Assembly (NCBI GenBank): GCA_944324805.1
Contig: CALUXS010000007.1
Location: 1 to 64,000 of the forward strand
Direction: 5' to 3'
From: an uncultured Acholeplasmatales bacterium
Lineage (GTDB): Bacteria > Bacillota_I > Bacilli_A > Acholeplasmatales > Anaeroplasmataceae
DNA length: 64,000 bases
A model generated the notes under the pieces. The model was not told the DNA's origin, did not search any database, and was given only the letters and a program-made list of their open reading frames with translations. Within the stretch, counting starts at the first letter, position 1; each line of letters opens with the position of its first letter. A program made the position numbers and the translations under genes. This document shows, piece after piece, positions 62,559 through 64,000 of the stretch.

Positions 62559-63976
62559 TATTTATTTCCTTCTATTCTTTCAATAATATGACGTGCTACC
62601 CAAACGCCATTTGCACCAGCTTGTGCAAGACCTCTTGTTAAACCAGCACCATCTCCACCTACAAAGAAACCACTGATTTTTGTTTCAAAATATTCATCTA
62701 CAACCGGACGAGCTGAATAAAATTTTGCTTCTACACCGTAAAATAATGTATGCTCATTAGCAATACCAGGTGTTACATGATCTAAAGCTTCAATCATCTC
62801 AATAATTGATTTCATAGTATTATATGGTAAAACTAAACCTAAATCACCAGGTACTGCCTCAACTAATGATGGGCGAACAAATCCTTCATCTAAACGCTTT
62901 TTAGTTGTTCTACGACCTTTTTTAATATCACCATAGCGTTGAACAATTACAGAACCACAAGATAATTGATTTGCTAAACGAGATACTTCATGAGCATACT
63001 CATTTGGTTTATCAAAAGGTTCACTAAATTTATGAGAAACTAGTAAAGCAAAATTTGTATTTTTAGTTCCTAATTTAGGATCATTATAAGCATGTCCATT
63101 CGCTAAAATTGTACCACTATGGTTTTCAACAACTACATGACCACTTGGGTTTGAACAAAATGTTCTAACTTCTGTTCCAACTGATGTACGATAAACAAAT
63201 TTTCCTTCATAAAGATTTTTGTTTATTTCTTCCATAATTACATCATTTGTTTCTACTCTAACACCAATATCAACTTGATTATGGCTAAGCTTAATTCCAT
63301 GCTCCTCACAAATTTTTTGTAACCATGTAGAGCCATCTCTACCTACTGCTATAAAGCAATAAGGAGCTCTTATCTCTTCTTCTTTTATTCTAATTCCACA
63401 TACTTTACCATCTTCAACAATTACATCTGTAACTTCTGTTTCAAAGCGCATATCAATATGCTTTTTTAAATCCTCAAAGATATGTTTTAAAATTTGTAAA
63501 TTATTTTCTGTACCAAGATGTCTAACTTGAGCACGTAATAATTTCAATCCTACTGCATATCCACGCTTTTCTATTTCTCTTACCTTATCTGTAAGAGGAT
63601 CAGTAATTACTTTTGTTGCTCCGTATTTTAAGTTAATAGAATCAACATAGCGAATTAAATCTTCAACTGTTTGATCAGGTAAATAATCTGTCATCCAACC
63701 ACCAAATTCAGATGTGATATTAAATTTACCATCAGAATACGCACCTGCACCACCAAAACCATTCGTAATAGAACATGCAGGGTAGCAACCTGATACACCA
63801 TTTTTATTGATTGGGCACTTTTCTAGTTTGTGCTCTAATACAGGACAACGTCTATGATAAATGTCATGTCCCTTATCTACTAATAATACCTTTAAATTTG
63901 GAGCCTTTACCATTAATTCATAAGCAGCATATACACCTGCTGGTCCTGCTCCTACTAAAATTACATCATATTTCAT
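62558..63976 (-). CDS. COG2509-type FAD-dependent oxidoreductase
   Basis: A 472-residue flavoprotein. N-terminal Rossmann motif VGAGPAGVYAAYEL at 7-20, a Cys-containing segment RRCPVLEHKLEKCPI near 42-56 and GFGGAGAYSDGKFN near 73-86, typical of the uncharacterised NAD(P)/FAD-dependent dehydrogenase family COG2509. The C-terminal GGDGAGLTRGLAQAGANG closes the FAD site. The substrate is unknown. SD AGGTGAT and a partial TATAAT-like box lie between the start and the window edge. Confidence 0.88.
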   Translation of the reverse strand: MKYDVILVGAGPAGVYAAYELMVKAPNLKVLLVDKGHDIYHRRCPVLEHKLEKCPINKNGVSGCYPACSITNGFGGAGAYSDGKFNITSEFGGWMTDYLPDQTVEDLIRYVDSINLKYGATKVITDPLTDKVREIEKRGYAVGLKLLRAQVRHLGTENNLQILKHIFEDLKKHIDMRFETEVTDVIVEDGKVCGIRIKEEEIRAPYCFIAVGRDGSTWLQKICEEHGIKLSHNQVDIGVRVETNDVIMEEINKNLYEGKFVYRTSVGTEVRTFCSNPSGHVVVENHSGTILANGHAYNDPKLGTKNTNFALLVSHKFSEPFDKPNEYAHEVSRLANQLSCGSVIVQRYGDIKKGRRTTKKRLDEGFVRPSLVEAVPGDLGLVLPYNTMKSIIEMIEALDHVTPGIANEHTLFYGVEAKFYSARPVVDEYFETKISGFFVGGDGAGLTRGLAQAGANGVWVARHIIERIEGNK

Positions 63977-64000
63977 TTTATCACCTACAATTTATTATAC

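Noticed and set aside
1-64000. CRISPR arrays, transposases and rRNA genes
   Set aside because: I looked for regularly spaced short repeats, transposase motifs and rRNA-like sequence and saw none; repeats in the window are the pilin and acidic-linker repeats already listed.

Overview
The window is about 64 kb of AT-rich DNA in which every protein gene I accept, plus the one tRNA, lies on the minus strand. The content (T-box-controlled asnS, trmFO-xerC, pyruvate formate-lyase, many lipoproteins with an L-x-S/A-C lipobox, consensus Shine-Dalgarno sites, no outer-membrane functions) points to a low-GC monoderm of the Bacillota, probably a fermentative, uncultured, gut-type relative of the Erysipelotrichia/RF39/Acholeplasma side of the Bacilli. 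TGA is used as a stop (for example trmFO at 46936-46938), so the genetic code is the standard bacterial one, not the Mycoplasma code. Genus-level assignment is not possible from this window.

Layout, in coordinate order (transcription runs right to left). 1-4000: tRNA-Gln, two tandem NrnA-type DHH phosphoesterases, a small unknown protein and a membrane-anchored MBL (ComEC-like) hydrolase. 4000-15000: one long co-oriented unit made of an MsmK/UgpC-type ABC importer (ATPase, two permeases, binding lipoprotein), two SNase-type nuclease lipoproteins, an OB-fold-rich lipoprotein and an EndA-type nuclease lipoprotein. It looks like a surface nucleic-acid degradation and uptake locus. 15100-16800: asnS with its T-box leader.

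17000-42000 is the most unusual part: a type IV pilus locus. The assembly genes (PilW/GspJ-like minor pilin, PilM-like protein, PilV-like and PilX-like minor pilins, prepilin peptidase PilD, PilC, PilB) lie at 35780-41469. Small pilins (candidate major subunits) lie at 41574-42038 and 19936-20373. Five very large prepilins (about 460 to 1230 residues) carry an identical-type class III N-terminus followed by beta-helix, GLUG-like or Ig-like passengers; a sixth lies away at 48998-50788. Two of the large pilins share a 523-bp perfect DNA repeat. One has a promoter whose -35/-10 spacer contains a run of ten G, the classic layout of a phase-variable promoter. Another is the last gene of an operon with a membrane-anchored McrB-like AAA+ ATPase and a zinc-ribbon partner protein. 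Next to pilB is a membrane-anchored acidic-repeat protein ending in a ribosomal-protein-uL15-like domain.

42000-64000 is mostly housekeeping: uppP, a cardiolipin synthase, xerC, trmFO, ung, a pyruvate formate-lyase split into a catalytic gene and a separate glycyl-radical gene, an AEC-family transporter, mnmE, two surface/membrane proteins, a DUF523 protein, purA and a COG2509-type flavoprotein, interspersed with lipoproteins.

My main hypothesis is that the organism displays a pilus whose tip or shaft can carry different bulky adhesive 'modular pilins', diversified by duplication and recombination behind a shared N-terminal cassette and switched at the promoter by G-tract slippage. The pilus machinery and the repeats are seen directly; display and switching are inferred.
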